Below the pieces are notes generated by a model that worked only from the letters and a program-made list of their open reading frames with translations, was not told the DNA's origin and searched no databases. Shown in pieces: positions 54,992-62,875 of a stretch of 64,000 nt of DNA (position 1 is its first letter; each line of letters opens with the position of its first letter). The stretch comes from Tritrichomonas musculus (taxonomy: Eukaryota; Parabasalia; Tritrichomonadida; Tritrichomonadidae), in assembly GCA_039105265.1 (NCBI GenBank), contig JAPFFF010000011.1, positions 124,001 to 188,000 on the forward strand, in the 5' to 3' direction. Made by a program: the position numbers and the translations under genes.

Positions 54992-55420
54992 ATGAATAAG
55001 TATAAAAACCCGAATTCAACAACCATCGGTACCACTGGATGTATGTATAATGAATCGACCACCACCAACGAAGATGTTGAGTATAATCATTATGGTATAT
55101 ATTCAAATGATAATACTTATGCGGTCACATTCAATCCTCACATCAATCGACCACCTACCAAAAATATGCCACACAATCCAGTTAGACCACCTCCAACTGA
55201 TGAGCATATGACGCTTACTCAAAATGAGCCACCTGTGAGCATGACTGATGGGATGCATTATTTGAACAATGCGACAACGAAACCTCCTCCATTGCTACCA
55301 CCATATTTGAATAGACCTCAAGACCTGGCAGCGATTCAAGGATTGGCTAATGAGAGAGATAAGGCAAATTTGATATATAATAAGCCAGCTAATATCAGGT
55401 TCAAAAATATACATTATTGA
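54992..55420 (+). CDS. Proline-rich protein downstream of the capsid gene, element 4b
   Basis: 142 residues: MNKYKNPNSTTIGTTGCMYN, a Y/N-rich part, then long proline-rich stretches (NRPPTKNMPHNPVRPPPTDE; KPPPLLPPYLNRPQDL) and a C-terminal helix (NERDKANLIYNK). It occupies the place of the 62-residue protein in element 2. Proline-rich late proteins often bridge capsid parts; no specific assignment. Its last codons lie in a 32-bp sequence repeated at 56450. Confidence 0.7.
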   Translation: MNKYKNPNSTTIGTTGCMYNESTTTNEDVEYNHYGIYSNDNTYAVTFNPHINRPPTKNMPHNPVRPPPTDEHMTLTQNEPPVSMTDGMHYLNNATTKPPPLLPPYLNRPQDLAAIQGLANERDKANLIYNKPANIRFKNIHY

Positions 55421-55438
55421 GAAATCACATGGTTTATA
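55407..55438. repeat. 32-bp direct repeat, copy 1 (partner at 56450-56481)
   Basis: ATATACATTATTGAGAAATC followed by ACATGGTTTATA is identical at 56450-56481. The two copies flank the KilA-N gene and its relic, 1043 bases apart. The first copy includes the stop of the proline-rich gene. Confidence 0.95.
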
Positions 55439-55505
55439 GGTAGTAGGAGGCGAATTCATAAACTGACGAGTTTTCAAATCAATTTATTTTTTTATCCACT
55501 TAGAA

Positions 55506-56270
55506 ATGAACTCAACAGGTACTAACACATCAATGTTAGCCGTTGTTGAATCAATCAATGATGACTACGAATATATTCAGTATAATGAGAAGCTTCGTTT
55601 GATACATTCAATCAAAGATGATATGTACCAGATGCAATCCATTATAATTGCGTGTAATTCAAAGAAACGAGTGAATGATTGGTTTCGAAATCAATCATCT
55701 CAAGAAATACTTGATGAAATGGGGTCGACGGGAATTCCCGCAGACCAAATTCATGATGATAGACCCAATTTACCTAATGATTTGAAAGGCGTATACATTC
55801 ATCGATTACTCGTCAATCATGTTGCAATGTGGGCATCTCCAAGATATTCTCTCCATATTATGAAACTTTTGGATTCACATTTTGAGAAGCAACGTGAGCA
55901 ACTCACTAATAAGATTGAAGACCTTACCCCGAGAGCTGTTCCTAAAGACCACAAACATAGCTACAGGTATATGATATGGCGTGAAGAACTTCCTAAAAAT
56001 AAGAACTTTGTGATACTTCATCTCGTTCGTCGCAACAAGCATTCATGGAGGCAAGTCAGTAAGATTTATCAAGATGAGAAGAAGCGATGGATATATGTTG
56101 ATGACCTACCCATTGCGATGACTCCTAATGAAGATATCAAACGATTAGCACGAGCATTGTTCAAAGGTGATGATGTTAGAGTTGGCAGTACTGATATCAT
56201 CATTAACAAATCATGTCTAGAAGAGTTTCACAAAGCTATTGAAGAATACTTTAAAAATATGCATCTTTAA
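55506..56270 (+). CDS. KilA-N domain protein of element 4b, 254 residues
   Basis: An N-terminal helical part (residues 1-55) is followed by a KilA-N DNA-binding domain: RVNDWFRNQSSQEILDEM near 57-74 and RLLVNHVAMWASPRYSLHIM near 98-117, matching the family's 'R.NDWLRN..S.E.L' and 'vHp.LA..iA.WaSP.FA..V'. After a helix (LLDSHFEKQREQLTNKIEDL) comes a C-terminal domain (YRYMIWREELPKNKNFVILH, HSWRQVSKIYQDEKKRWIYV) like those attached to KilA-N in large DNA viruses. KilA-N proteins are common in phages, nucleocytoplasmic viruses and trichomonads. Regulatory or replication-associated DNA binding is probable. Absent from the same place in element 2, so an acquired cargo gene. Confidence 0.85.
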   Translation: MNSTGTNTSMLAVVESINDDYEYIQYNEKLRLIHSIKDDMYQMQSIIIACNSKKRVNDWFRNQSSQEILDEMGSTGIPADQIHDDRPNLPNDLKGVYIHRLLVNHVAMWASPRYSLHIMKLLDSHFEKQREQLTNKIEDLTPRAVPKDHKHSYRYMIWREELPKNKNFVILHLVRRNKHSWRQVSKIYQDEKKRWIYVDDLPIAMTPNEDIKRLARALFKGDDVRVGSTDIIINKSCLEEFHKAIEEYFKNMHL

Positions 56271-56284
56271 ATAATATTATATTT

Positions 56285-56482
56285 TTGCAATGCGATTCGT
56301 CTCAAGAATTCCTCGAAAGTGCGACTGGTAGAATTCTACCACCCGAAAAATTATATGAAAAACGTGATGAATTATCGTCACAGCAAAATTGCTGCGACCT
56401 AGATATTATTCAAGATAGACCAAATTTACCAAATGATTTGAAGGATATTATATACATTATTGAGAAATCACATGGTTTATAA
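56285..56482 (+). pseudogene. Relic of a second KilA-N gene
   Basis: The 65-codon frame reads MQCDSSQEFLESATGRILPP to QDRPNLPNDLKDIIYIIEKS. The words SSQE(F/I)L and (Q/D)DRPNLPNDLK recur in the intact KilA-N gene just upstream, at the same order. It ends inside the second 32-bp repeat. So it appears to be the truncated front of a paralogue left by an unequal exchange. Confidence 0.65.
56450..56481. repeat. 32-bp direct repeat, copy 2
   Basis: Identical to 55407-55438; here it forms the 3' end of the KilA-N relic, 20 bases before the next gene. Confidence 0.95.
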
Positions 56483-56500
56483 TATTTTATTTTTGGGGAA

Positions 56501-57031
56501 ATGATTAGGAAGAGGAATGCTAATGCAGGTATCAATGCAAACGTTTCATTAGAACCATCAGCTGCATCGCAATCAACATCTAATATTAATAATAATATCA
56601 TCATTAATAAGAGGGATGATGGCAAGGAGGATATCGTCATTACGAGAGATATCGATGAGGAGCAACCAGTATCATCCGCTGAGGGCATGGATGTGAGGAC
56701 TGTTATATTAGAATCATATGCACAAATATTATTGAATCAAGATAAGGCGTTATTAAGTAATCTCATCTCCAAAAATTGTATCATTGTTCCCATGTCGGCT
56801 TTACAAAATATTATCAAGGCAGCAATCCATACTGAACAGGTAGATATATATCTGGATGAAGATATTAAATGTTGTGCAACTAAAGCTAATCCAATTCGTA
56901 AAATAGAAGCTATCAAAATTGTTAATGAGAATGGAGAAATTGTAACTGATTTCAAGCAGGTCTACAATAAGGAGTATAACGAACTCGTTAACGTATACCA
57001 TTTATGTCTCAAATACTGCATCAATATGTAA
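56501..57031 (+). CDS. Conserved Maverick protein of 176 residues, element 4b
   Basis: MIRKRNANAGINANVSLEPS, an N-rich linker, INKRDDGKEDIVITRD, then ILESYAQILLNQDKALLSNL and a C-terminal IEAIKIVNENGEIVTDFKQV followed by YNELVNVYHLCLKY. It is the counterpart of the gene at 23392 and is highly conserved in its last 110 residues. No named domain recognised. ATATTTTATTTTTGGGGAA before the ATG carries the shared T-rich motif. Confidence 0.8.
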   Translation: MIRKRNANAGINANVSLEPSAASQSTSNINNNIIINKRDDGKEDIVITRDIDEEQPVSSAEGMDVRTVILESYAQILLNQDKALLSNLISKNCIIVPMSALQNIIKAAIHTEQVDIYLDEDIKCCATKANPIRKIEAIKIVNENGEIVTDFKQVYNKEYNELVNVYHLCLKYCINM

Positions 57032-57523
57032 AAATAAAAATGCAAAAACCAACCCCGTAACTGGATGCGTAATGCATTCTCTCGAGGAACCAACATACGT
57101 ACCCGGGATTATATATCAATCCCCCAAGGAAAATATCTGCATCCAATTACAGGAGCTGGTTTGGGTTTGCATTGCCGACAATGCTTCGTATTATCCATAA
57201 TCCACAAGTAATAGCTTACCACAAGGTGTTTAGTTCGCTAGGGCTCTATCACAAATATGGACCGAAAATAATACGAAAAATCGGTATGGCAGCGAATCGA
57301 ACTCATGCCTGCCGCCGAAGCTGGGAGACATGCTTCATGATCCAACAACTATACCAGTTAGCGCTAACACATATATGTTTTCGATTTACTATTTAAACTG
57401 TTCCAATTATATTCCATCATACATATAGAACGCAGTTCCTGCTCGCTCTATATACCCAAAATTTTTCAAAAATATTTTTTATATCACATGTCCAAAATTA
57501 TTTTATTTTTTATCCTAATATAA
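57032..57523. other. Gene-poor stretch of element 4b with a tRNA-like segment
   Basis: About 490 bases richer in G and C than the flanks. Short frames exist (for example MRNAFSRGTNIRTRDYISIP from about 57068, and a 74-codon frame at 57172) but none has a convincing start context or homologue here. The 57283-57355 segment has tRNA-like features on the minus strand (separate entry). A T-rich TTATTTTATTTTTTATCC just before 57524 is the promoter-like motif of the next gene. Confidence 0.5.
57283..57355 (-). ncRNA. tRNA-like sequence (weak)
   Basis: Read on the minus strand it starts GGTATAG and ends CCATACC, a 7-base acceptor-like pairing with one mismatch, over 73 bases. It contains GAGTTCGATTC like a TpsiC loop/B box, and a hairpin TGTCTCC/GGCGGCA around CAGCTTC in the anticodon-arm position, and is followed on that strand by TTTTT (a polymerase III terminator type). 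Against it: the T stem pairs poorly and the putative anticodon loop lacks the usual U before the anticodon. It could be a degenerate tRNA, a tRNA-like element or chance. Confidence 0.25.
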
Positions 57524-57982
57524 ATGTCTGTTGATTCAATCGTAGACACTAACAATAACTTCTACTCACCAACCAAGCTCGTTTCATTTATCAATGATAC
57601 ATATAAGAACAACAAGTTTGTAAAGGCTGTCATCTATTTCGAAGGGGAGAAAGTATTTAAAAATAAGTTTGACAAATATTGTTGCAAACCTTTATTCATC
57701 ACACTCGAATCTAATAATAAGAAAAATAATGTATTCATCAACTATAATAAAATCATTAAATTGTTTGGGGATTCGATTATAGTATCATTCAACTGCAAAT
57801 TCGATAGCAAGGATAAGCTATACGTCCTTATCATAGAACTCACAATGCAAACATATATGGACACCCCATACTATCCATGCCACGTTCTCGAATGCGTCAA
57901 CAAACATAATATCAAATGTATTCGCGACCAGTTCAAAATTGAATTCGATGATAGCGATATAAAGGATGATTGCTTCGTATAA
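57524..57982 (+). CDS. Hypothetical protein of element 4b, 152 residues
   Basis: MSVDSIVDTNNNFYSPTKLV starts a soluble protein with a strand-rich middle (VFINYNKIIKLFGDSIIVSF) and acidic C-terminus (FKIEFDDSDIKDDCFV). Cysteine/histidine residues cluster at YYPCHVLECVNKHNIKC near 124-140, a pattern (C-x4-C-x3-H-x3-C) that might bind a metal ion. No family recognised. It lies among apparent regulatory genes between the structural block and polymerase. Confidence 0.65.
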   Translation: MSVDSIVDTNNNFYSPTKLVSFINDTYKNNKFVKAVIYFEGEKVFKNKFDKYCCKPLFITLESNNKKNNVFINYNKIIKLFGDSIIVSFNCKFDSKDKLYVLIIELTMQTYMDTPYYPCHVLECVNKHNIKCIRDQFKIEFDDSDIKDDCFV

Positions 57983-58029
57983 ATATGCATCGATTATTTT
58001 TATAAAAATATTTTTTTCTCGATAAGCAA

Positions 58030-58422
58030 ATGAGTGAATCGAAAGTAGATAGCCCAACTATTACTAAGCAACATCCATCCGTCAACAGGACAATTGTTAA
58101 ATCGAAATCGAGTGATGTATTAAATAAGATTGATAACATTGATGATGAACCTATTGAACCTACATCTAAGAAGCCTCGTGGGCGAAGATGTAAGTATGCT
58201 AATGATGACGAGCGACGAACTGCTAGACGCCAACAGCAACGTGAATATAGATTACGCAAAAAATATGAAATGGAGATACTGAGGAGATATGTTAAGGAAC
58301 ATCTTGATGAGCTTGCAGAGGAGGAAGATGCCCCTGATGCAGATAACATCGATTGTAGTGTTAATGAAACGATTAATGAGACACCTGATGATGAGCCCTT
58401 AGTAGATAATTGTAATAACTAA
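58030..58422 (+). CDS. bZIP-like basic-region protein of element 4b, 130 residues
   Basis: The centre (residues 49-90) has KKPRGRRCKYANDDERRTAR then RQQQREYRLRKKYEMEILRR, an arginine/lysine-rich basic helix running into a heptad-bearing helix (YEMEILRRYVKEHLDELAEE), as in bZIP transcription factors, though the zipper is short. Acidic, D/N/E-rich tails flank it. It probably binds DNA and may regulate element genes. Trichomonad Mavericks with such a protein are not known to me. The preceding AAATATTTTTTTCTCGATAAGCAA contains the T-rich motif. Confidence 0.65.
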   Translation: MSESKVDSPTITKQHPSVNRTIVKSKSSDVLNKIDNIDDEPIEPTSKKPRGRRCKYANDDERRTARRQQQREYRLRKKYEMEILRRYVKEHLDELAEEEDAPDADNIDCSVNETINETPDDEPLVDNCNN

Positions 58423-58509
58423 ATAATTACATTTTATCGAACCATATTTTATTTTTGTTAGAATTATCAGTATTGAGGATAACAAATAATATGCTCCGCA
58501 AAAATAATA

Positions 58510-59235
58510 CTAATTCAAGTTATATATTTTCTTGAATTTATTTACATATACATTGACAGTTCTATTTTTAGTATCCTTCATGCTAACAAATAGAACACCT
58601 GATTTATTCTCTTTGATATATAATTCTCTGTAACGTACTCCGTTGAAATAGTAAAACTTATTATCGAAATAATAATAGTTCTCAAATAAGTGGTCACCGT
58701 ATTTATTCACGACAATTGCATCTTCATCTATATCGTCAAAATACTCGTATACAATACCTCTCGTTGAACTCCTATTTTTATTATTATCTTGAGTCGAAAC
58801 CCATCGTAAACATTTTACATGATAATATGTCCTATCCTGCTCTATATGGTCGACGATAGTTTTGTTTACAGGGTCATCGTTATATATGAATTGTAGTGCA
58901 ACAAGTCTATGTTTTTGTTGACAGCTACCATTGAGAGATACTTGGATGTATCCGCTAGTTTTATTTTTGAATTCAGTAACAATCCTACCAGTTGCTATCT
59001 TACGAATTGGATAAGGGTAGCAGTTCAATATCTCATACTCGTTTTCATAATTCTTGAGGGGGAACCATTTAGCATCTTCATCCTTTTCAACGGTGGGACA
59101 TACATCATCACCGCGTCCATCTGTATTGCAACCAACATCGACAAGATCAGGGGTAGCCTTCAATCTAGCATTCTCCTCCTCAAGTAATTTGATGCGTTCC
59201 AATAATTGGTCAATATTGATATTATCGTGTGACAT
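58510..59235 (-). CDS. HNH-type endonuclease-like protein with coiled-coil N-terminus, 241 residues
   Basis: Residues 5-30 form a coiled coil (INIDQLLERIKLLEEENARL). The middle has a NUMOD-like strand pattern (YPYPIRKIATGRIVTEFKNK, SGYIQVSLNG), followed by the HNH core: KHRLVALQFIYNDD (first H), IVDHIEQDRTYYHVKCLRWV (VDHI...H/N) and STQDNNKNR. This matches HNH_3/homing-endonuclease-like proteins, a large family in trichomonads and giant viruses. The C-terminal 90 residues (YGDHLFENYYYFDNKFYYFN) are Y/F-rich and of unknown role. It is the only minus-strand gene within the plus-strand block of this element, so probably a separately acquired, possibly selfish, gene. Confidence 0.8.
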   Translation of the reverse strand: MSHDNINIDQLLERIKLLEEENARLKATPDLVDVGCNTDGRGDDVCPTVEKDEDAKWFPLKNYENEYEILNCYPYPIRKIATGRIVTEFKNKTSGYIQVSLNGSCQQKHRLVALQFIYNDDPVNKTIVDHIEQDRTYYHVKCLRWVSTQDNNKNRSSTRGIVYEYFDDIDEDAIVVNKYGDHLFENYYYFDNKFYYFNGVRYRELYIKENKSGVLFVSMKDTKNRTVNVYVNKFKKIYNLN

Positions 59236-59297
59236 TTTGATAGCGCGATAAAAAAATGAGTTGATTTTGAAACCGGGCCATTTTTAATGATATATAA

Positions 59298-59699
59298 ATG
59301 AAAAATAAATTATTGAGTAAGCTCACCAAAAGAGATATCTTATCGTTACCCGGATTCGCTAATAAAACTGCATCGTTGAGAGAGTTGAAGGGTGAGTTAT
59401 CGAATCGATTGATAAGTATGCATATTAATAGGAGAGGTGTTTGCGTTGATGATTATATTAGAGCATTTGATAAGGATGATAATAAATTATTCGCGACCAT
59501 TCGTAAAGGCAAATCGAGTCATATCAATCGAGTTCAGCAACGTAATCAGTATAAAAATAGTATTCGCGACAACGCATTAGAGGAGAGGCTTATATTAAAC
59601 ATCCCCATCAACTTATATCAATCCAAGACTGATGAGAGAATTCAATATGAGAAACGAATCAAGGATGTTGTCAATAAACGCAATTTCCAAAATATATGA
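59298..59699 (+). CDS. Protein with SKLTKRDILxLPGF front, upstream of and overlapping the polymerase gene
   Basis: 133 residues. MKNKLLSKLTKRDILSLPGF and LISMHINRRGVCVDDYIRAF match the first 60 residues of the 421-residue protein at 40313; the remainder is basic and polar (KGKSSHINRVQQRNQYKNSI) and lacks the long coiled coil. Its TGA overlaps the polymerase ATG (ATGA at 59696), implying coordinated expression. Proteins encoded immediately before a protein-primed polymerase are candidates for the terminal protein or a DNA-binding accessory factor; here that is only inference. Confidence 0.7.
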   Translation: MKNKLLSKLTKRDILSLPGFANKTASLRELKGELSNRLISMHINRRGVCVDDYIRAFDKDDNKLFATIRKGKSSHINRVQQRNQYKNSIRDNALEERLILNIPINLYQSKTDERIQYEKRIKDVVNKRNFQNI

Positions 59700-62600
59700 C
59701 CGAATATATGTTATACGTGAATAGGAGGATATCATTTGATGTGTTGATAGGAGATGATGAAGACAAACGTTTAGCATTTTGTGAGGCGTTGAGAAAATGT
59801 TATAGTTTGAAAGGTGATGAGAGACCTGTTGTCAAAGCTCACTCACTCGATGGTACCTATAAATATTTCACCCTGAGTGATAAATGGATGATTGATAACA
59901 CGATTGGTCATATCGCAGGCACCGTTGATTTGATCGAAGATGCTAGTGATGTAAATCCCAACTACAACAGCACATTTATACCCGTTCGATACGAAGCATT
60001 ATTTGTAACTAAAAGTAAGTTCAAAAAGACCACCACATTTTCGATTCAAAAATTGGACCCTGATACGAATACAGTTTATAATGAAGAGATTGAGATTGAT
60101 GAAGATTTTAGAAACATGTATGATGGCGGATTTTTCCCATATATCAATTTGAGCAATATCGATTTGACAGATTATCATATATTTAGTTCCATAGACAAAA
60201 ATAATTATAAGGACAACTGCTTCGTATATGCATGTATTCAATCAGGTGTGTTTGAGATAGATGAAATAAATCATTTGAGGAATTATATTAGGACTAAGCG
60301 AGTTCCTTGTAATCGTATTATCAGTGTTGCCAAGGAATTCAAATGCCACTTCATTATACGACGTATCGATGAATCCAAAGATACTCGCCACCAATATAAT
60401 GTTAGAATTGATACGCGAAAGAAACCATGGGCTAAGGATTACGTGAGAACTGTCGACCTACTCCTATATAAGAATCACTACATGATTAATAAAAATATCA
60501 TGGCGACAACATATTATTTGGAACATAGAGATGAGCTCGATGAAAAATTTGCTCATATTCCAATTGATAGGAGAGTTCTAATCAAGGGTGTTAATAAAGA
60601 TACCCCTCTATATAAAAATGAAGGTACCACTCCAATGATTATACTACGTAAGATGTTTGATTTAAACTTATTTAGAGAGATTAAGAATTGTGAATTAAAT
60701 ATATTAGCAACGACCGAATTCAATAATAATCTCAATGACTATGTCGATTTAAATTATGATGAGGAGCTATGTTGCAAACCTATCAAAACAGATACTAATT
60801 ACGGTAAGCAATGGAGTAGGATTTATTATAGCGATTACGAAACCAACTCAACTGTGTCTCCTCATGTTCCATATCTAAATTGTACAGCTTGGAGAGATGG
60901 TGCATATATTCACAGTATATCTTTCACAGGAGATAATATTAATGAACAGCTATTAGATTATTTACAGGACCAATCATTAACATACTTTCACAATCTAAAA
61001 TATGATGCATGCTTCTTCATGAACACATATGGTTGGCGGCCCAAGATACTTGAGCGAGCAGGTACTATATTACAAATCATTATGAACAAATATATCGATA
61101 ACAAGATTGTGAAAACGTTAACGTTCCGCAACAGCTATTCTCTAATTAATAAGCCCTTGAGGAAATTCGCGAGCATGTTCAACTTAGATGTCCACAAGGA
61201 GATCATGGCTTATAAGTTATATACGGAACATAATATTAAACGTTGTATCGTGCCAGCGTTAGAATTCCAAATACAATATTATGAAGAGAAAAAAGATGAG
61301 AAATCTTTGCATGAGATTGCACGAGATTTTAAACAGTTGATTGAAAATGCGAAGATAGCTGATGCGTATGACTCATTAAATATAGATATCATGAAATATG
61401 CGAAATTTTATTGCAAGAAGGATTGCATAGTTTTGATGAAGGGCTTGGAGAAATTTAATGAAGACCTCATGAAAATATTTCATGAAACCAAGATTAATAT
61501 GTTAAACATTCATAACTATATATCTATCTCAGCTATTGGATACGATTTCGCTAAGAGATATGGATGCTTTAATGGATGCTATGAGTTGAGTGGTAAGCCC
61601 CAGAATTTTATCCTGAGATGTGTTAGCGGAGGTAGGACAATGACTGCGAATAATGATAAGCAATACATAGAGGGGCGCATCCAAGACTTCGATGCCGTGT
61701 CTTTATATCCATCTGCGATGAGAATTATGAATGGGGTACCAAAGGGCAAGCCTAAGATCATCCCCGCAAATGTTTCGAAGGAAGAGCTGTTGAGATATGA
61801 CACGTTTTTTGCAGAAATCAATATTACAAAAATTAAATGTAAGAGTGATATTGATTACAAATTTGGGCATGTATTCCATCGGGATGATAATGGTAGCAAG
61901 ATATTTGATAACAATCCAGTCACCCATTTCTATATCGACAAGATAGCATTCATGGATTTAATGGAGTTTTATGATTTCGATTATGAGTTCATTCGCGGAT
62001 ACTATTTCAATGAAGGTTTCAATACAACTATAAATAAGTTCATCGATAAATTATTTAGACTTAGATTGAGATACCAACGAGCATGTAATCCGTTGGAGCA
62101 AACTATTAAGCTGCTCCTCAATAGTATATATGGTAAGTCTATTTTGAAAGCTATTCCAATCGAGACTAAATCCGTCCCCAAGGAGAAGATATATAACTAT
62201 ATCTGGAGGAATTATAATTATATAAGTGAGATTACAGAAACCGATAATATTAACAACGTTTATGTTAAGAAGATGAAGCCTATATATAATCACTTCAACC
62301 TACCACAATTTGGGGCATCAGTTCTCTCATGGAGTAAGCATATTATGAATAGAGTTATGAATACGGCTGAGCAACACGGCATCAATATATATTATCAAGA
62401 TACTGATAGCATGCATATTATGGAAGATGATGTTGAACGCATCGCAAAAATATATAATTCAAAATATGGGAGACAATTGATTGGTAAGCAGATGTGTCAG
62501 TTTCATATTGATTTTGACAGATTTGATGGTGCTGTTGGCGAAGTCCATTCACGTAAACTGATAGCGCTTGGTAAGAAATCATATCTAGATATACTGGTCG

Positions 62601-62827
62601 ATGAGAATGGCAACGAAGGATATCATATTAGAATGAAAGGTGTTCCTAAACAATGTATTCTCAATTATTGTAAGCATCATAATATTAGTGTTGAAGAATT
62701 ATATGAGCTCATGTATAATGGTGAGGAGATTACATTTAACCTACTCGATGGTGCCAATTGTTTTCGCAAAAATAAATTGTATCAGCAAATCAATCTCCCT
62801 CAATTTAATAGGACGATGAAGTTTTAA
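59696..62827 (+). CDS. Protein-primed DNA polymerase B of element 4b, 1043 residues
   Basis: Replicates the element. Motifs in order: ExoI YYSDYETN (~378), ExoII YFHNLKYDACFF (~430), ExoIII YCKKDC (~572), CVSGGRTMTANND (~640, the YxGG-like region), motif A DFDAVSLYPSAM (~664), motif B LLLNSIYGKS (~806), motif C YYQDTDSMH (~900) and KKSYLD (~960). All exonuclease and polymerase acidic residues are present, so the enzyme looks active. The N-terminal ~300 residues include NYKDNCFVYACIQSG (~170) and LLLYKNHYMINK (~257), a Cys...His arrangement seen in the N-terminal extension of Maverick polymerases and resembling OTU-type proteases. Start overlaps the previous stop. Confidence 0.96.
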   Translation: MTEYMLYVNRRISFDVLIGDDEDKRLAFCEALRKCYSLKGDERPVVKAHSLDGTYKYFTLSDKWMIDNTIGHIAGTVDLIEDASDVNPNYNSTFIPVRYEALFVTKSKFKKTTTFSIQKLDPDTNTVYNEEIEIDEDFRNMYDGGFFPYINLSNIDLTDYHIFSSIDKNNYKDNCFVYACIQSGVFEIDEINHLRNYIRTKRVPCNRIISVAKEFKCHFIIRRIDESKDTRHQYNVRIDTRKKPWAKDYVRTVDLLLYKNHYMINKNIMATTYYLEHRDELDEKFAHIPIDRRVLIKGVNKDTPLYKNEGTTPMIILRKMFDLNLFREIKNCELNILATTEFNNNLNDYVDLNYDEELCCKPIKTDTNYGKQWSRIYYSDYETNSTVSPHVPYLNCTAWRDGAYIHSISFTGDNINEQLLDYLQDQSLTYFHNLKYDACFFMNTYGWRPKILERAGTILQIIMNKYIDNKIVKTLTFRNSYSLINKPLRKFASMFNLDVHKEIMAYKLYTEHNIKRCIVPALEFQIQYYEEKKDEKSLHEIARDFKQLIENAKIADAYDSLNIDIMKYAKFYCKKDCIVLMKGLEKFNEDLMKIFHETKINMLNIHNYISISAIGYDFAKRYGCFNGCYELSGKPQNFILRCVSGGRTMTANNDKQYIEGRIQDFDAVSLYPSAMRIMNGVPKGKPKIIPANVSKEELLRYDTFFAEINITKIKCKSDIDYKFGHVFHRDDNGSKIFDNNPVTHFYIDKIAFMDLMEFYDFDYEFIRGYYFNEGFNTTINKFIDKLFRLRLRYQRACNPLEQTIKLLLNSIYGKSILKAIPIETKSVPKEKIYNYIWRNYNYISEITETDNINNVYVKKMKPIYNHFNLPQFGASVLSWSKHIMNRVMNTAEQHGINIYYQDTDSMHIMEDDVERIAKIYNSKYGRQLIGKQMCQFHIDFDRFDGAVGEVHSRKLIALGKKSYLDILVDENGNEGYHIRMKGVPKQCILNYCKHHNISVEELYELMYNGEEITFNLLDGANCFRKNKLYQQINLPQFNRTMKF

Positions 62828-62875
62828 TATTTTTGATTGGCTAGCTGATGACTAACTTGTTGAGTACCTACCTCC

